Below are positions 25,243 to 33,904 of a stretch of 64,000 nucleotides of DNA, piece by piece. Numbering within the stretch: position 1 is the first letter of the stretch; every line of letters begins with the position of its first letter. The stretch covers positions 496,001-560,000 of the forward strand of contig QGFZ01000002.1 in the NCBI GenBank assembly GCA_003149065.1, written 5' to 3'. A model generated the notes under the pieces. That model was not told the DNA's origin. It was given only the letters and a program-made list of their open reading frames with translations, and ran no database searches. The translations under genes and the position numbers were made by a program. This DNA comes from Ruminococcaceae bacterium R-25 (lineage in GTDB: Bacteria; Bacillota; Clostridia; Saccharofermentanales; Saccharofermentanaceae).

Positions 25243-25867
25243 TATTGTTTTGACGGTAATAGCGGTTCTGGCCGGAGCGCTCATGTGCTTTGAAGGCTAC
25301 AAGCTGTTCCGTCTGAGCCTCGGCATCGCCGGAGGAGTTGCTGGATTTATCCTGGGCAGGCTCCTTATCAGCGTTACCAACAATATGGGAATGTCATGGA
25401 ATGCCGTCGGAAAGACGGTACTGCTGGTGCTTTTTACGGTTGGCCTCGGAATCCTGGCATTTACGCTGTACATGAAGGCGCTGATAACCATCACGACCAT
25501 AGTTTGCGCATTCTGGTTTTACGATGATTTCGGCTTCCTTTTTGCAAAGATCACAAATAACGGCATGAGGTTCCTCGCCACATACGGAGTGGGTCTTCTG
25601 GTCGGTGCCATAATCGGCATAATCGTCTACTATGCCCAAAAATGGACGATAAGCCTGTTTACGTCCTATGTCGGCGCCAAGGTGATCTCCGCAGTCATGG
25701 CCCCCGCCATCTGGGCAGCGGTTTCATCGGGTGAATATACCGGGATTATCGAGTCGAAAATACTCGGTGCAGACGTCGGACTTAACTATACACTGATAAG
25801 AGTGCTGCTGCTTGTGGCATTTTGTGCGGCAGGTTTTGCAGTTCAGTTGAAAACATCAAGAAAATAG
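25235..25867 (+). CDS. Polytopic membrane protein (TMEM198/DUF4203-like)
   Basis: A 210-residue protein of seven or so hydrophobic segments with glycine-rich helices (GIAGGVAGFILGR, GVGLLVGAIIGIIVYY). This resembles DUF4203/TM7S3-TM198 family proteins of unknown function. I start it at the TTG at 25235, which overlaps the dusB stop and has GGAG about 10 bases upstream; a later ATG (25283) would remove the first helix. No catalytic motif. Probably co-transcribed with dusB. Confidence 0.65.
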   Translation: MTNIVLTVIAVLAGALMCFEGYKLFRLSLGIAGGVAGFILGRLLISVTNNMGMSWNAVGKTVLLVLFTVGLGILAFTLYMKALITITTIVCAFWFYDDFGFLFAKITNNGMRFLATYGVGLLVGAIIGIIVYYAQKWTISLFTSYVGAKVISAVMAPAIWAAVSSGEYTGIIESKILGADVGLNYTLIRVLLLVAFCAAGFAVQLKTSRK

Positions 25868-26236
25868 TATAAAAAATGATTTGACCAAAGACACTATGCT
25901 TGTTAAAATTTGGCTGGATACATATTTACGAATTTGCATCCGGAATAATTAATTACGACAATTTTCTTAATCTATCCCTTATTCCATGTCGAGGGCTTTC
26001 CGATTTAACGGGAAGCCCTCGGCGTGTTATAGGGAATTTTTATTGGTTTGTGACTCCGGTTTTCGAATAGTCACAGTATTCTTCAGCAACTCGAACTCCG
26101 GAAAATTCAAGAAAAAAGTCCGACTATATCGGACAAAAATCCGGAATTTCAGGGCGGGATAAGAAAAATTCCAGAAATAGTTCCGACCGGGTCGGACTTT
26201 TTTCTGGAATTTTTGGAATACCTGACTTAAGAATCT
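25868..26236. other. Intergenic region with a cluster of hairpins between convergent genes
   Basis: These 369 bases carry no gene. They hold four inverted repeats: 25990-26021 (GC-rich stem CGAGGGCTT/AAGCCCTCG), 26049-26075 (TGTGACT/AGTCACA), 26097-26145 (outer TCCGGA arms around an inner GTCCGA/TCGGAC hairpin) and 26164-26214 (long stem). The first may end the dusB unit; the last sits at the 3' end of the convergent dehydrogenase gene. TCCGGA/TCCGAC elements recur in the last two. Confidence 0.6.
26164..26214 (-). terminator. Long-stem terminator of the D-2-hydroxyacid dehydrogenase gene
   Basis: A 24-base arm (26164-26187) pairs with 26191-26214 with only a few mismatches around a CGG loop; A-rich and T-rich flanks make it potentially bidirectional. 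Correctly placed after the minus-strand stop at 26237. Confidence 0.65.
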
Positions 26237-27208
26237 TTAGTTAACTTGATTGATCGGCTTCCCGGACAGGAATGCCTTGAGGTTCTCGGCGGCTATGTCG
26301 ATCAGGCGGATCCTGGTCTCGACAGGAGTCCAGGCGGTGTGAGGGGTGATCACACAGTGGGGAGCGCCGAGGAGCGGGTTATCGGGGAGCATCGGCTCGA
26401 CGCAGACGACATCACAGCCAAAACCGCCCAAAAGTCCGCTGTCCAATGCTTTGCGGACATCTGTCTCATTAATGACAGGACCTCTTGCAACGTTAAGGAG
26501 AATGGCGCCGGGCTTGAAAAGAGCCAGGGATTTTTCGTTGATCATCTCTCTTGTCTCATCTGTCAGAGGGCAGTGAAGGGAGACGACATCGGCGTTTTTG
26601 ACACCTTCTTCAAACTCCAGGCATCTGACTGTGCAGTCACCGATATCGACCAGGGTGCCGATCAAGGACTTTTTGTGAGGAGTAGCCGTTACATACATGC
26701 CGAATGCGGATGCCATCCGGGCGACTCTCTGGCCGATCTTTCCGAGACCGATAATGTGAAGTGTCTTGCCGCAAAGCTCAGTTAAGGGTGCCTTGAAATA
26801 GCAGAACTGAGGGCATCTGCACCATTCACCGTCCATGACGGATGCTGAATGGAGGCCTACGAGGTTCGTGAGCTCTAAAAGGAGTGCCATGGTCATCTGG
26901 GCTGTTGCAAAAGTCGCATATTCGGGGACGTTGGTGACAACGACGCCGTGTTCTTTCGCGGCTTTAAGATCGACTACATTGTAGCCTGTGGCGAGGACTC
27001 CGATGTATTTGAGGTCAGGGAGTTTGTCAAAAGCTTCCCTGTCAAAGACGGTCTTGTTGGTGATGGCGCACTCTGCGCCCTGCATTCTTTCGATCAGCTG
27101 GTCTTTGGAAGTAGTGTCATAAGCTGTGACTTCACCCAGTGTTTCCAGTGCGCCCCAGGTGATGTCGCCCGGGTTTGCGGCTGAGCCGTCAAGGATCACT
27201 ATTTTCAT
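26237..27208 (-). CDS. D-2-hydroxyacid dehydrogenase (glycerate/hydroxypyruvate type)
   Basis: A 323-residue NAD(P)-dependent dehydrogenase. The catalytic domain begins KIVILDGSAANPGD; the nucleotide-binding core has GKTLHIIGLGKIGQRVARMA, the catalytic Arg in LLNVARGPVINE, the Glu in the following helix region and the His in PHTAWTPVETR. It best resembles glycerate dehydrogenase/hydroxypyruvate reductases of Firmicutes. I use the ATG at 27208 because GGAGGACAAAAGT precedes it; the upstream start at 27235 adds nine unlikely residues. Monocistronic. Confidence 0.9.
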   Translation of the reverse strand: MKIVILDGSAANPGDITWGALETLGEVTAYDTTSKDQLIERMQGAECAITNKTVFDREAFDKLPDLKYIGVLATGYNVVDLKAAKEHGVVVTNVPEYATFATAQMTMALLLELTNLVGLHSASVMDGEWCRCPQFCYFKAPLTELCGKTLHIIGLGKIGQRVARMASAFGMYVTATPHKKSLIGTLVDIGDCTVRCLEFEEGVKNADVVSLHCPLTDETREMINEKSLALFKPGAILLNVARGPVINETDVRKALDSGLLGGFGCDVVCVEPMLPDNPLLGAPHCVITPHTAWTPVETRIRLIDIAAENLKAFLSGKPINQVN

Positions 27209-27309
27209 ACTTTTGTCCTCCACGATAATTTGCACTAATTGTAGCAGTAAAAAACAGCAATAAGAGTGGTAATGTTATATCAGAATCCAATAAAAGGCGG
27301 ACTTAACTT

Positions 27310-28380
27310 ATGTATATCATCTGTTACGGCAAATCTCCCAAAGCCCTGGAAACCGGAAAGCAGCTTATCGACGATATTGGCGGACGATATGTTACCGGAA
27401 CTGAGCTTATGACCGGAAGCTTTGTCGTGGCACAGGGGGAAGTCAGCTGCGCAATTGCCATGGTACTGCCTTTGGAGGCAGCAATTAAGGCGATGGAAGA
27501 GACTGTGACTGATAAGACACGAGGTCTCCCTGTTATCGCAGTATCTCCTGAAGGCAGGTATGCCGCTATTCTTAGACGCGGAAACAAGCCTTATGACAAA
27601 GGCTGCGATGATGTTTATTCCGCCATCGTAAAGTCGCTCGGCTCGTTCTGTTTTTCGAGCTTTGAAGGCAAAGCGGGGATCACCGGCGATCTGACAAATC
27701 TCGTGTCACGATTCGGGATGTCTGTTAACGATGAGGGTGTTTTCGAAAAGATGAACTCAAAGATCAGGTCGGGCGAAAAAGTCGATGTCTATACGGATCT
27801 GCCGATCGTGTTTGCCGATCCCGTGATCGATCCGATGACCTATTCGCTCCACACATATCCTTATGATATGAGAGAGGATTTCATCAAGCAGTATAAGGCT
27901 GCAAAAGAGGGAAAGATCCAGCCATCTGTCTTTATCACATGCACTTATCTGGGCGAGGAAGAGGACACATCCAATCTGATCCTTGTGCCGAAGATATTAA
28001 GTCTCGGATTGGAGATCAAGACCAAGACAGATCCCGGTTACTGCGCTCCTGCGATCAGAAAATCCCTTATCAACCACCTGCTTAATCCTAAGGCGGTATC
28101 AAAGGTTGCAGCAGCATATTCAGCCAGGGAAAGCGAGCTCGTTAAGGGCATCGCTGAAGAGCTCGGTTCGGAGGTCGTATCCTTTGATTCCGAGAAGATC
28201 GCCAAGACAAAAGTGCCCATGGAGATGACTTTCTCGCCGGAAAAGAAGACCGATTCGGCAACTGCATTAGCGCTCCTTGCGAGCCAGGCGGGAACTGTCC
28301 TTATCAGGAGATCGACCTCTGCTCAGGGTCTGGTCTTTTCAGTGGCAGAGAGCAGGACGAGCATCATTTTGCCGGAATAA
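27310..28380 (+). CDS. CbiG-like protein (cobalt-precorrin-5A hydrolase-like), orphan
   Basis: A 356-residue soluble protein. Its N-terminal half has the CbiG_N-like pattern LPLEAAIKAMEETVTDKTRGLPVIAVSPEGRYAAILR, where an acidic/glycine strand follows a helix. The C-terminal third (LGLEIKTKTDPGYCAPAIRKSLINHLL, then VKGIAEELGSEVVSFDSEKI) resembles the CbiG_C domain that recognises the precorrin. No other cobalamin gene lies nearby. The hallmark LLSGHxGGAN and GVGCR motifs of true CbiG are not evident, so this may be a diverged relative with another role. Family call tentative. Confidence 0.5.
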   Translation: MYIICYGKSPKALETGKQLIDDIGGRYVTGTELMTGSFVVAQGEVSCAIAMVLPLEAAIKAMEETVTDKTRGLPVIAVSPEGRYAAILRRGNKPYDKGCDDVYSAIVKSLGSFCFSSFEGKAGITGDLTNLVSRFGMSVNDEGVFEKMNSKIRSGEKVDVYTDLPIVFADPVIDPMTYSLHTYPYDMREDFIKQYKAAKEGKIQPSVFITCTYLGEEEDTSNLILVPKILSLGLEIKTKTDPGYCAPAIRKSLINHLLNPKAVSKVAAAYSARESELVKGIAEELGSEVVSFDSEKIAKTKVPMEMTFSPEKKTDSATALALLASQAGTVLIRRSTSAQGLVFSVAESRTSIILPE

Positions 28381-28393
28381 CAGCAAAGTAGGA

Positions 28394-28399
28394 TATAAT
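28394..28399 (+). promoter_or_regulatory. -10 box upstream of a Thr-rich lipoprotein gene
   Basis: A perfect TATAAT at 28394-28399 lies about 90 bases upstream of the start at 28487. The best -35 match, TTGCCG at 28369-28374, is 19 bases away and falls in the end of the previous gene. Confidence 0.35.
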
Positions 28400-28486
28400 A
28401 GAGATGTTAGGCATTTATGCCGCCCGGAACTTAAGTTAAATGAATTAACGATATTAGAATATGAATAAGGTTTGGAGGTAAGAGTA

Positions 28487-29524
28487 ATGATGAGATTTGA
28501 AGGAAATAAACTCGTAGCTTTATTGCTTTCAGCTGGCATGGCAACGACATTTCTTGCCGCTTGTTCGATCAACACCGACAAATTGGGCGAGGGCATAAGC
28601 GAACTGGGAAATGCTTTTGTTACTGAGACTGAAACTACAGTAACCCAGGCTCCCGAGACTTCAGAGACTGAAACAACTGTTGCCACGGAGACTTCAGAAG
28701 CACCTGCAGAGACAACTCCCGTAGCAACTCCGACACCGTCTGCAACACCTCTCCCGCAGCGTGTCGATTTCTCGAACTTAACGGATATCCAGCTTAACGA
28801 TACTTTCACTGTATCGACAGAGGATTTCAGCGAGAGCTCTTATGTTGACGGTACGGAAGTCCTGCTCGCCAAGTTCGAAGGAACAAGATTTGTCGTATCA
28901 AGAGCTTCAAATGAAACGGTCGCAAATTCTATCAACCTGATCGTAAACGGTTTCTACAATGAAGCTGCCGGTGCTTACAGCCGTGTATATTCCAAGGCAA
29001 AGGCAGAATATGATCTCAAGGGAACTATCGAGAGCCCTTATAATGTCGTAGTTGATTTCCAGTACACGACAAACGGCAGAGCATTGTCCGTACTCATGGT
29101 TTATGACATATCCGGAGTTGAGGAAGACAAGACTACTGTGATCGATTTCGCAAGCTTCGACATGCTTTCCGGTCAGTACATCACATTCAATACAGTCTGC
29201 AAGGACCCTGCAGGACTCGAAAAAGCACTTAGATCAGGACTTGCAAACTCACTTAAGGTACAGCCCAAGCCCACAGAGACTGATGCTGTAGCTGAGACAG
29301 AGGCAACAACAGAGACCACGGCAGCACAGGCTGTTAAGACTCCCGCTGCAGAAGACTTTGATGCGATCTATATCGCACCCGGTCCTGCAACGACAGATGC
29401 TGCAAGCAATTCTTTTGCCACTGTCTATGGAATAGCAGGCGGCAAGGTATACCGTACGGTCATCGACATGAATGCTTATGCTGATTTCCTGAACCGTTAC
29501 GGAGCATCGCTCTTCATCGCATAA
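28487..29524 (+). CDS. Hypothetical lipoprotein with Thr/Glu-rich linkers
   Basis: A 345-residue exported protein starting MMRFEGNKLV, with a signal peptide and the lipidated Cys at 26 (FLAAC). A low-complexity T/E/A/P linker covers about residues 45-95, followed by a globular domain (about 95-250) of alternating strands and helices (VVDFQYTTNGRALSVLMVYDISG) that looks like a DUF3298-type or NTF2-like sensor fold but is not identified. A second Thr-rich insert follows at about 255-290. GGAGGTAAGAGTA precedes the ATG at 28487; the longer TTG start overlaps that site. Function unknown. Confidence 0.7.
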   Translation: MMRFEGNKLVALLLSAGMATTFLAACSINTDKLGEGISELGNAFVTETETTVTQAPETSETETTVATETSEAPAETTPVATPTPSATPLPQRVDFSNLTDIQLNDTFTVSTEDFSESSYVDGTEVLLAKFEGTRFVVSRASNETVANSINLIVNGFYNEAAGAYSRVYSKAKAEYDLKGTIESPYNVVVDFQYTTNGRALSVLMVYDISGVEEDKTTVIDFASFDMLSGQYITFNTVCKDPAGLEKALRSGLANSLKVQPKPTETDAVAETEATTETTAAQAVKTPAAEDFDAIYIAPGPATTDAASNSFATVYGIAGGKVYRTVIDMNAYADFLNRYGASLFIA

Positions 29525-29572
29525 CGCAAATTTTACGAATTGCATAAAAACAGCTTATAAACATTGAACATA

Positions 29573-29601
29573 TGCACGGAACCAGATTGAAGTTCCGTGC
29601 A
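29573..29601 (+). terminator. Hairpin between two lipoprotein genes
   Basis: A perfect 10-bp stem (TGCACGGAAC with GTTCCGTGCA) and a 9-base loop lie 50 bases after the lipoprotein stop. The following bases are only weakly T-rich (TTGTGTTATAAAATG), so it may be a terminator or an operator-like element for the next gene. Confidence 0.4.
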
Positions 29602-29667
29602 TTGTGTTATAAAATGCTTTACATTAAAAAGTCAAAAAATATTATGAGAATATGAGAGGATAAGAGG

Positions 29668-31074
29668 ATGAAGAAAAACAAGCTTATTGCTTTGTTCCTG
29701 TCTTCGGTCATGGCGGCTGGCGCCGTTGCTTCCTGCAATTCGACTATAACTTCTGATGATACAGATCCGACTACCGCAACAACCGCTGCTGCGACACAGG
29801 CGACAACCGCTACTACTGAAGCGCCTCCGGATCTGGAAGGATTTAAGGAGCTTACTGTTGCTGAAGTTACAGATAAGAACGACGGCAAGATAACGATCTA
29901 TGCTCACAATTCCGAATTTATCGCCCTGGTCGAAAAGTATGCCGGCCTCACATCGGACGATTACGATCTCGTTGAAGTATCCAATAACAGCACTGCATAT
30001 CAGGAAAAGCTAGATGCCGTCCTGTCTGACGGAAACAATGCGCCTGACATCTTCACCTGTGATGCTGCTTATGCCAGAAAATACATGGCTTCAGACAACA
30101 CTATTGCCGTAAACGATCTCGGAATCGATTACGCTGAGTGTAGGAACATGTTCAACTACACACTGAGATTTGCGAGCGATGACGACAACGTTATCAAGGG
30201 CCTTGCGTGGAAGGCAACACCCTGCGGCGTTTTCTACGAGAGATCTGTTGCAGAGCAGTATCTTGGAACTTCTGATCCGAACGAGCTCGCAGCATCTTTT
30301 GCCACATGGGACAAAGTCATGGAATCCGCGAGGAAGGTCAATACCGCTTCAGGCGGAAAGGTTAAGCTTATCGGCGGATTTACCGAGATCTTTGAGCCTT
30401 ATGTCGGCACAAAGGGCAGCAAGTGGATCATGGACGGAAGGCTGAACTACGATACCAGCATCGAAAACTTTTTCGACTACGCAAAGACACTTTATACCGA
30501 AGATCTGACTTTCAAGGCCGAGCAGTGGTCAAAGCCCTGGACAACAAAGATGTCCGACAGGACAGTCGTTTCATACTGGGGATCTCTGCAGTTTGCAAAA
30601 TACCAGCTGGCTTTAAATCCCGGTGAGGGAACAACAGTAAATCCCACTTCCGGCGACTGGGGACTTACCACAGCACCTGTAAGCTATTACAGCGGCGGTA
30701 CATGGGTAATGGCATCAAAGTATTGCGACAAGAAGGCAACTTCAGGTGACATTATCAGAGCTGTCTGCATCAATGAAGATAACCAGAAGGACATGCTCGG
30801 AAACGGCGAGTTTGTAAATAACATCAAGCTCATTACATCAGCTGCTGCAGACGATAAGTTTGCCTTTGAATGGCTTGGCGGACAGAATCCTTATCCGATA
30901 CTTCTGGACAGTGCAATGAAAGCTGATGCTTCTTTCGTTGTGGCTGATGAGGACAAATACAACCAGACATATAAGGCTGTTGTAGGTACCTATGCCGAAG
31001 GTTCATTCAAGACTGTAAAGGATGCCAAGGACGCATTCGAAAAGAAGCTCAAGGACGACGGCCTGCTAAGCTGA
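29668..31074 (+). CDS. Extracellular solute-binding protein, family 1 (carbohydrate type)
   Basis: A 468-residue lipoprotein: signal peptide with Cys23 (GAVASC), a Thr/Ala-rich linker to about residue 52, then a family-1 periplasmic-binding fold (ITIYAHNSEFIALVEKYAG, DAVLSDGNNAPDIFTCDAAYARKYM, WGSLQFAKYQLAL, GGTWVMASKYCDKK). It probably captures a sugar or oligosaccharide at the cell surface. No permease or ATPase genes adjoin it, so it would work with a transporter encoded elsewhere. Its position just upstream of the two GH94 phosphorylases suggests, but does not prove, a cello-oligosaccharide ligand. A terminator follows. Confidence 0.88.
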   Translation: MKKNKLIALFLSSVMAAGAVASCNSTITSDDTDPTTATTAAATQATTATTEAPPDLEGFKELTVAEVTDKNDGKITIYAHNSEFIALVEKYAGLTSDDYDLVEVSNNSTAYQEKLDAVLSDGNNAPDIFTCDAAYARKYMASDNTIAVNDLGIDYAECRNMFNYTLRFASDDDNVIKGLAWKATPCGVFYERSVAEQYLGTSDPNELAASFATWDKVMESARKVNTASGGKVKLIGGFTEIFEPYVGTKGSKWIMDGRLNYDTSIENFFDYAKTLYTEDLTFKAEQWSKPWTTKMSDRTVVSYWGSLQFAKYQLALNPGEGTTVNPTSGDWGLTTAPVSYYSGGTWVMASKYCDKKATSGDIIRAVCINEDNQKDMLGNGEFVNNIKLITSAAADDKFAFEWLGGQNPYPILLDSAMKADASFVVADEDKYNQTYKAVVGTYAEGSFKTVKDAKDAFEKKLKDDGLLS

Positions 31075-31107
31075 CCTGCGTCGAAGATTTTCAGAAAAAC
31101 AATATGG

Positions 31108-31143
31108 AGGGTCATCTCAAAATAATTGGGATGACCCTTTTTT
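31108..31143 (+). terminator. Rho-independent terminator after the solute-binding protein gene
   Basis: AGGGTCATC (31108-31116) pairs with GATGACCCT (31130-31138), followed by six T residues. Separates the binding-protein gene from the GH94 genes. Confidence 0.85.
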
Positions 31144-31228
31144 ACAGGTTTCAGACAATCTTGAATGCTAATGGTCAAAGAACCACATAAATTTGATATA
31201 AGACATAGAATGTTTATATTTCGTTTGG

Positions 31229-31261
31229 TTCAAAACCATTTTCGGATAGTGTAAAATGGTT
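31229..31261 (+). promoter_or_regulatory. Promoter with overlapping operator-like palindrome for cellobiose phosphorylase
   Basis: TTCAAA (31229-31234), a 17-base spacer and TAAAAT (31252-31257) form a plausible promoter 40 bases before the ATG. A perfect 9-bp inverted repeat, AACCATTTT (31234-31242) and AAAATGGTT (31253-31261), spans the spacer and covers the -10 box. This is the geometry expected of a repressor operator. Confidence 0.5.
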
Positions 31262-31296
31262 AGGTCTTTATTATTAATAATGCGGAGGCTTTAAAA

Positions 31297-33786
31297 ATGA
31301 AATTCGGGCATTTCGACGATTCAAGAAAAGAATACGTTATCAACACTCCAAGAACACCTTATCCCTGGATCAACTACCTGGGAAATCAGGGATTCTTCTC
31401 ACTTATTTCCAACACAGCTGGCGGTTACAGCTTCTACAAGGATGCAAGACTCAGAAGAATCACACGTTACCGCTACAACAATGTGCCTTTGGACATGGGC
31501 GGCCGTTATTTCTACATCAATGACAACGGCACAGTCTGGAATCCCGGCTGGTCTCCGGTAAAGACCGAACTTGATGAATATGAGTGCCGCCACGGTATGG
31601 GCTACACCATCATCAAGGGTAAGAAGAACGGCCTTAAGGCTGAAGTTACTTTTTTCGTTCCCCAGAACTACGACGGTGAAGTTCAGCAGGTAGTTCTCAC
31701 AAACGAAGGCACAGAAGCTAAGAGCTTCTCCATTTTCTCCATCGCTGAATGGTGCCTCTGGGATGCTCAGGATGACTGCACAAACTTCCAGAGAAACTTC
31801 TCAACAGGCCGTGTTGAGATCGAAGGCTCCACAATCTATCACGTAACAGAATACAGAGACAGACGTAATCACTATGCTTTCTACACAGTAAACGACGAGA
31901 TCGACGGTTACGATACAGACCGTGATGCATTCCTCGGCAGCATCTACAACGGCTGGGACAACCCGGAGACAGTTAAGGCAGACAAGCCTTCCAATTCTTT
32001 CGCTGACGGCTGGTCACCTGTAGCTTCACACTACAAGAAGGTTACTCTCGCACCCGGCGAATCCAAGACATTGATCTACATCTTAGGCTATGCTGAGAAC
32101 CCTCAGGACAAGAAGTTCGCAGCAGAAAAGCCTGCTAACCTCCTTACAAGAGAGACATGGGTCCTCAACAAGGAGAAGGCTTATGCCATGATCGACAAGT
32201 ACAACACACCTGAGAAGGTTGCTGCAGGTCTTGAAGAACTCAAGACAACATGGAACAACCTCCTCTCGATCTTCAAGGTTGACACACCTGATGACAAGGT
32301 CAACCGTATGGTAAATATCTGGAACCAGTATCAGTGCATGGTTACATTCAACCTCTCACGTTCTGCTTCCTACTTCGAATCCGGAATCGGCAGAGGTATG
32401 GGCTTCAGAGATTCCAACCAGGATATCTTAGGATTTGTACACCAGATCCCTGAGCGTGCAAGAGAAAGACTCATCGATATTGCTTCAACACAGCTTTCTG
32501 ACGGCGGATGCTATCACCAGTATCAGCCTCTTACAAAGAAAGGTAATGCAGATATCGGCGGCGACTTCTCCGATGACCCGCTCTGGATGATCCTTTCCGT
32601 TGCAGCTTATATCAAGGAAACAGGTGACTGGGGCATCCTCGACGCTAATGTTCCTTTCGATGACGATCCGGAAGGAAAGCACACAATGCTCGAGCACCTG
32701 GATGTTTCCTTCTATCACATCGTTAACAACTTAGGACCTCACGGACTTCCTCTCGCAATGCGTGCTGACTGGAACGACTGTATCAACCTTTCCTGCTTCT
32801 CTGACACACCCGGTGAGTCTTTCCAGACATACACCAACCCCAAGTTTAAGGCAGAGGGCGGTTACTCCAAGGTTGCTGAGTCTGCATTCGTTGCAGCGCT
32901 CTTCACATACACAGGTCCTGCTTATGTCGGTATCCTGGAGCACCTTGGCAAGGCTGATGAAGCTGCAAAGGCTCAGGCTGAGATCGATAAGATGAAGAAG
33001 AATACTATGGAATCTGCTTTCGACGGCGACTGGTTCATCAGAGCTTATGACGCAAACGGCGAAAAGATGGGCTCCAAGGAATGCGAAGAGGGTAAGATCT
33101 TCATCGAACCCCAGGGCTTCGCTGTTATGTCTGAGATCGGTAAGGATGTCGGCGCTGACATCAAGACATTGAACTCCATTGACAAGTATCTCAACTGCGA
33201 GTTCGGTCTCGTTCTCAACAACCCCGCATACACTAAGTACTATATCCAGTACGGTGAGATCTCCACATATCCGGGCGGATACAAGGAGAACGCCGGTATC
33301 TTCACACACAACAACGCATGGATCATCTGCGCAGAAGCTTATGCCGGCAGAGGAGACAAGGCTTTCGAGTACTATTCAAAGATCGCTCCTGCATTTACTG
33401 AAGAGACATCTGATATCCACAAGACAGAACCTTATGTTTACGGTCAGATGATTGGCGGTAAGGATGCCAAGAACTTCGGTCAGGGCAAGAACTCCTGGCT
33501 CACAGGTACAGCAGCTTGGAACATGGTTGCTATTTCCCAGTACATCCTCGGCGTTAAGCCTGAGTTCGACGGCCTCAGAGTAGATCCTTCAATCCCCGCA
33601 GCTTGGGATGGATTTACTGCTACACGTCAGTTCAGAGGCGACACATACGAGATCACGATCAAGAATCCTGATCACGTAAACAAGGGCGTCAAGTCACTTA
33701 CTGTTGACGGCGTTGCTGTTGACGGCTGCATCGTTCCTGTTGCAGGCGACGGCAAGTCTCACAAGGTCGAGGTAGTGCTTGGCTAA
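31297..33786 (+). CDS. cbp: Cellobiose phosphorylase (GH94)
   Basis: An 829-residue cytoplasmic enzyme that splits cellobiose with phosphate into glucose-1-phosphate and glucose. It matches the cellobiose-phosphorylase clade along its length: [15 protein letters not shown] at the start, [41 protein letters not shown], and [12 protein letters not shown]. The general-acid Asp is at 491 in RADWNDC, in line with Asp490 of the Cellvibrio gilvus enzyme. Length is normal (about 810-830). No signal peptide. GGAGG lies upstream. Codon use is strongly biased (CTC, GGC, AAG, few rare codons), as in highly expressed genes, so cellobiose is likely a major energy source. Confidence 0.95.
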   Translation: MKFGHFDDSRKEYVINTPRTPYPWINYLGNQGFFSLISNTAGGYSFYKDARLRRITRYRYNNVPLDMGGRYFYINDNGTVWNPGWSPVKTELDEYECRHGMGYTIIKGKKNGLKAEVTFFVPQNYDGEVQQVVLTNEGTEAKSFSIFSIAEWCLWDAQDDCTNFQRNFSTGRVEIEGSTIYHVTEYRDRRNHYAFYTVNDEIDGYDTDRDAFLGSIYNGWDNPETVKADKPSNSFADGWSPVASHYKKVTLAPGESKTLIYILGYAENPQDKKFAAEKPANLLTRETWVLNKEKAYAMIDKYNTPEKVAAGLEELKTTWNNLLSIFKVDTPDDKVNRMVNIWNQYQCMVTFNLSRSASYFESGIGRGMGFRDSNQDILGFVHQIPERARERLIDIASTQLSDGGCYHQYQPLTKKGNADIGGDFSDDPLWMILSVAAYIKETGDWGILDANVPFDDDPEGKHTMLEHLDVSFYHIVNNLGPHGLPLAMRADWNDCINLSCFSDTPGESFQTYTNPKFKAEGGYSKVAESAFVAALFTYTGPAYVGILEHLGKADEAAKAQAEIDKMKKNTMESAFDGDWFIRAYDANGEKMGSKECEEGKIFIEPQGFAVMSEIGKDVGADIKTLNSIDKYLNCEFGLVLNNPAYTKYYIQYGEISTYPGGYKENAGIFTHNNAWIICAEAYAGRGDKAFEYYSKIAPAFTEETSDIHKTEPYVYGQMIGGKDAKNFGQGKNSWLTGTAAWNMVAISQYILGVKPEFDGLRVDPSIPAAWDGFTATRQFRGDTYEITIKNPDHVNKGVKSLTVDGVAVDGCIVPVAGDGKSHKVEVVLG

Positions 33787-33825
33787 TATCGATAATCAAG
33801 TCGGTAATTTATTGTCAGTTTAAGC

Positions 33826-33862
33826 AAGACCCCGTGGTTTATTGACCGTGGGGTTCCTTGCT
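33826..33862 (+). other. Intercistronic hairpin between the two GH94 genes
   Basis: ACCCCGTGG and CCGTGGGGT pair over nine positions (two G-T wobbles) around a TTTATTGA loop, extended by CAAG/CTTG. No T-run follows, so it is more likely an mRNA-processing or stabilising stem, or a leaky terminator, than a full stop. Confidence 0.5.
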
Positions 33863-33904
33863 GAAATACAGAAAAAAAGAAATACATTCTCATGGAGGAT
33901 CAAC

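Noticed and set aside
26246-26785. 179-codon plus-strand frame inside the D-2-hydroxyacid dehydrogenase gene
   Set aside because: Antisense to conserved catalytic motifs; no supporting start signal.
32731-33309. 192-codon minus-strand frame inside cellobiose phosphorylase
   Set aside because: Antisense shadow of a highly biased gene; no ribosome-binding site and no family features. The same holds for 35018-35548 in cellodextrin phosphorylase and 59307-59969 in the fused ecfA.
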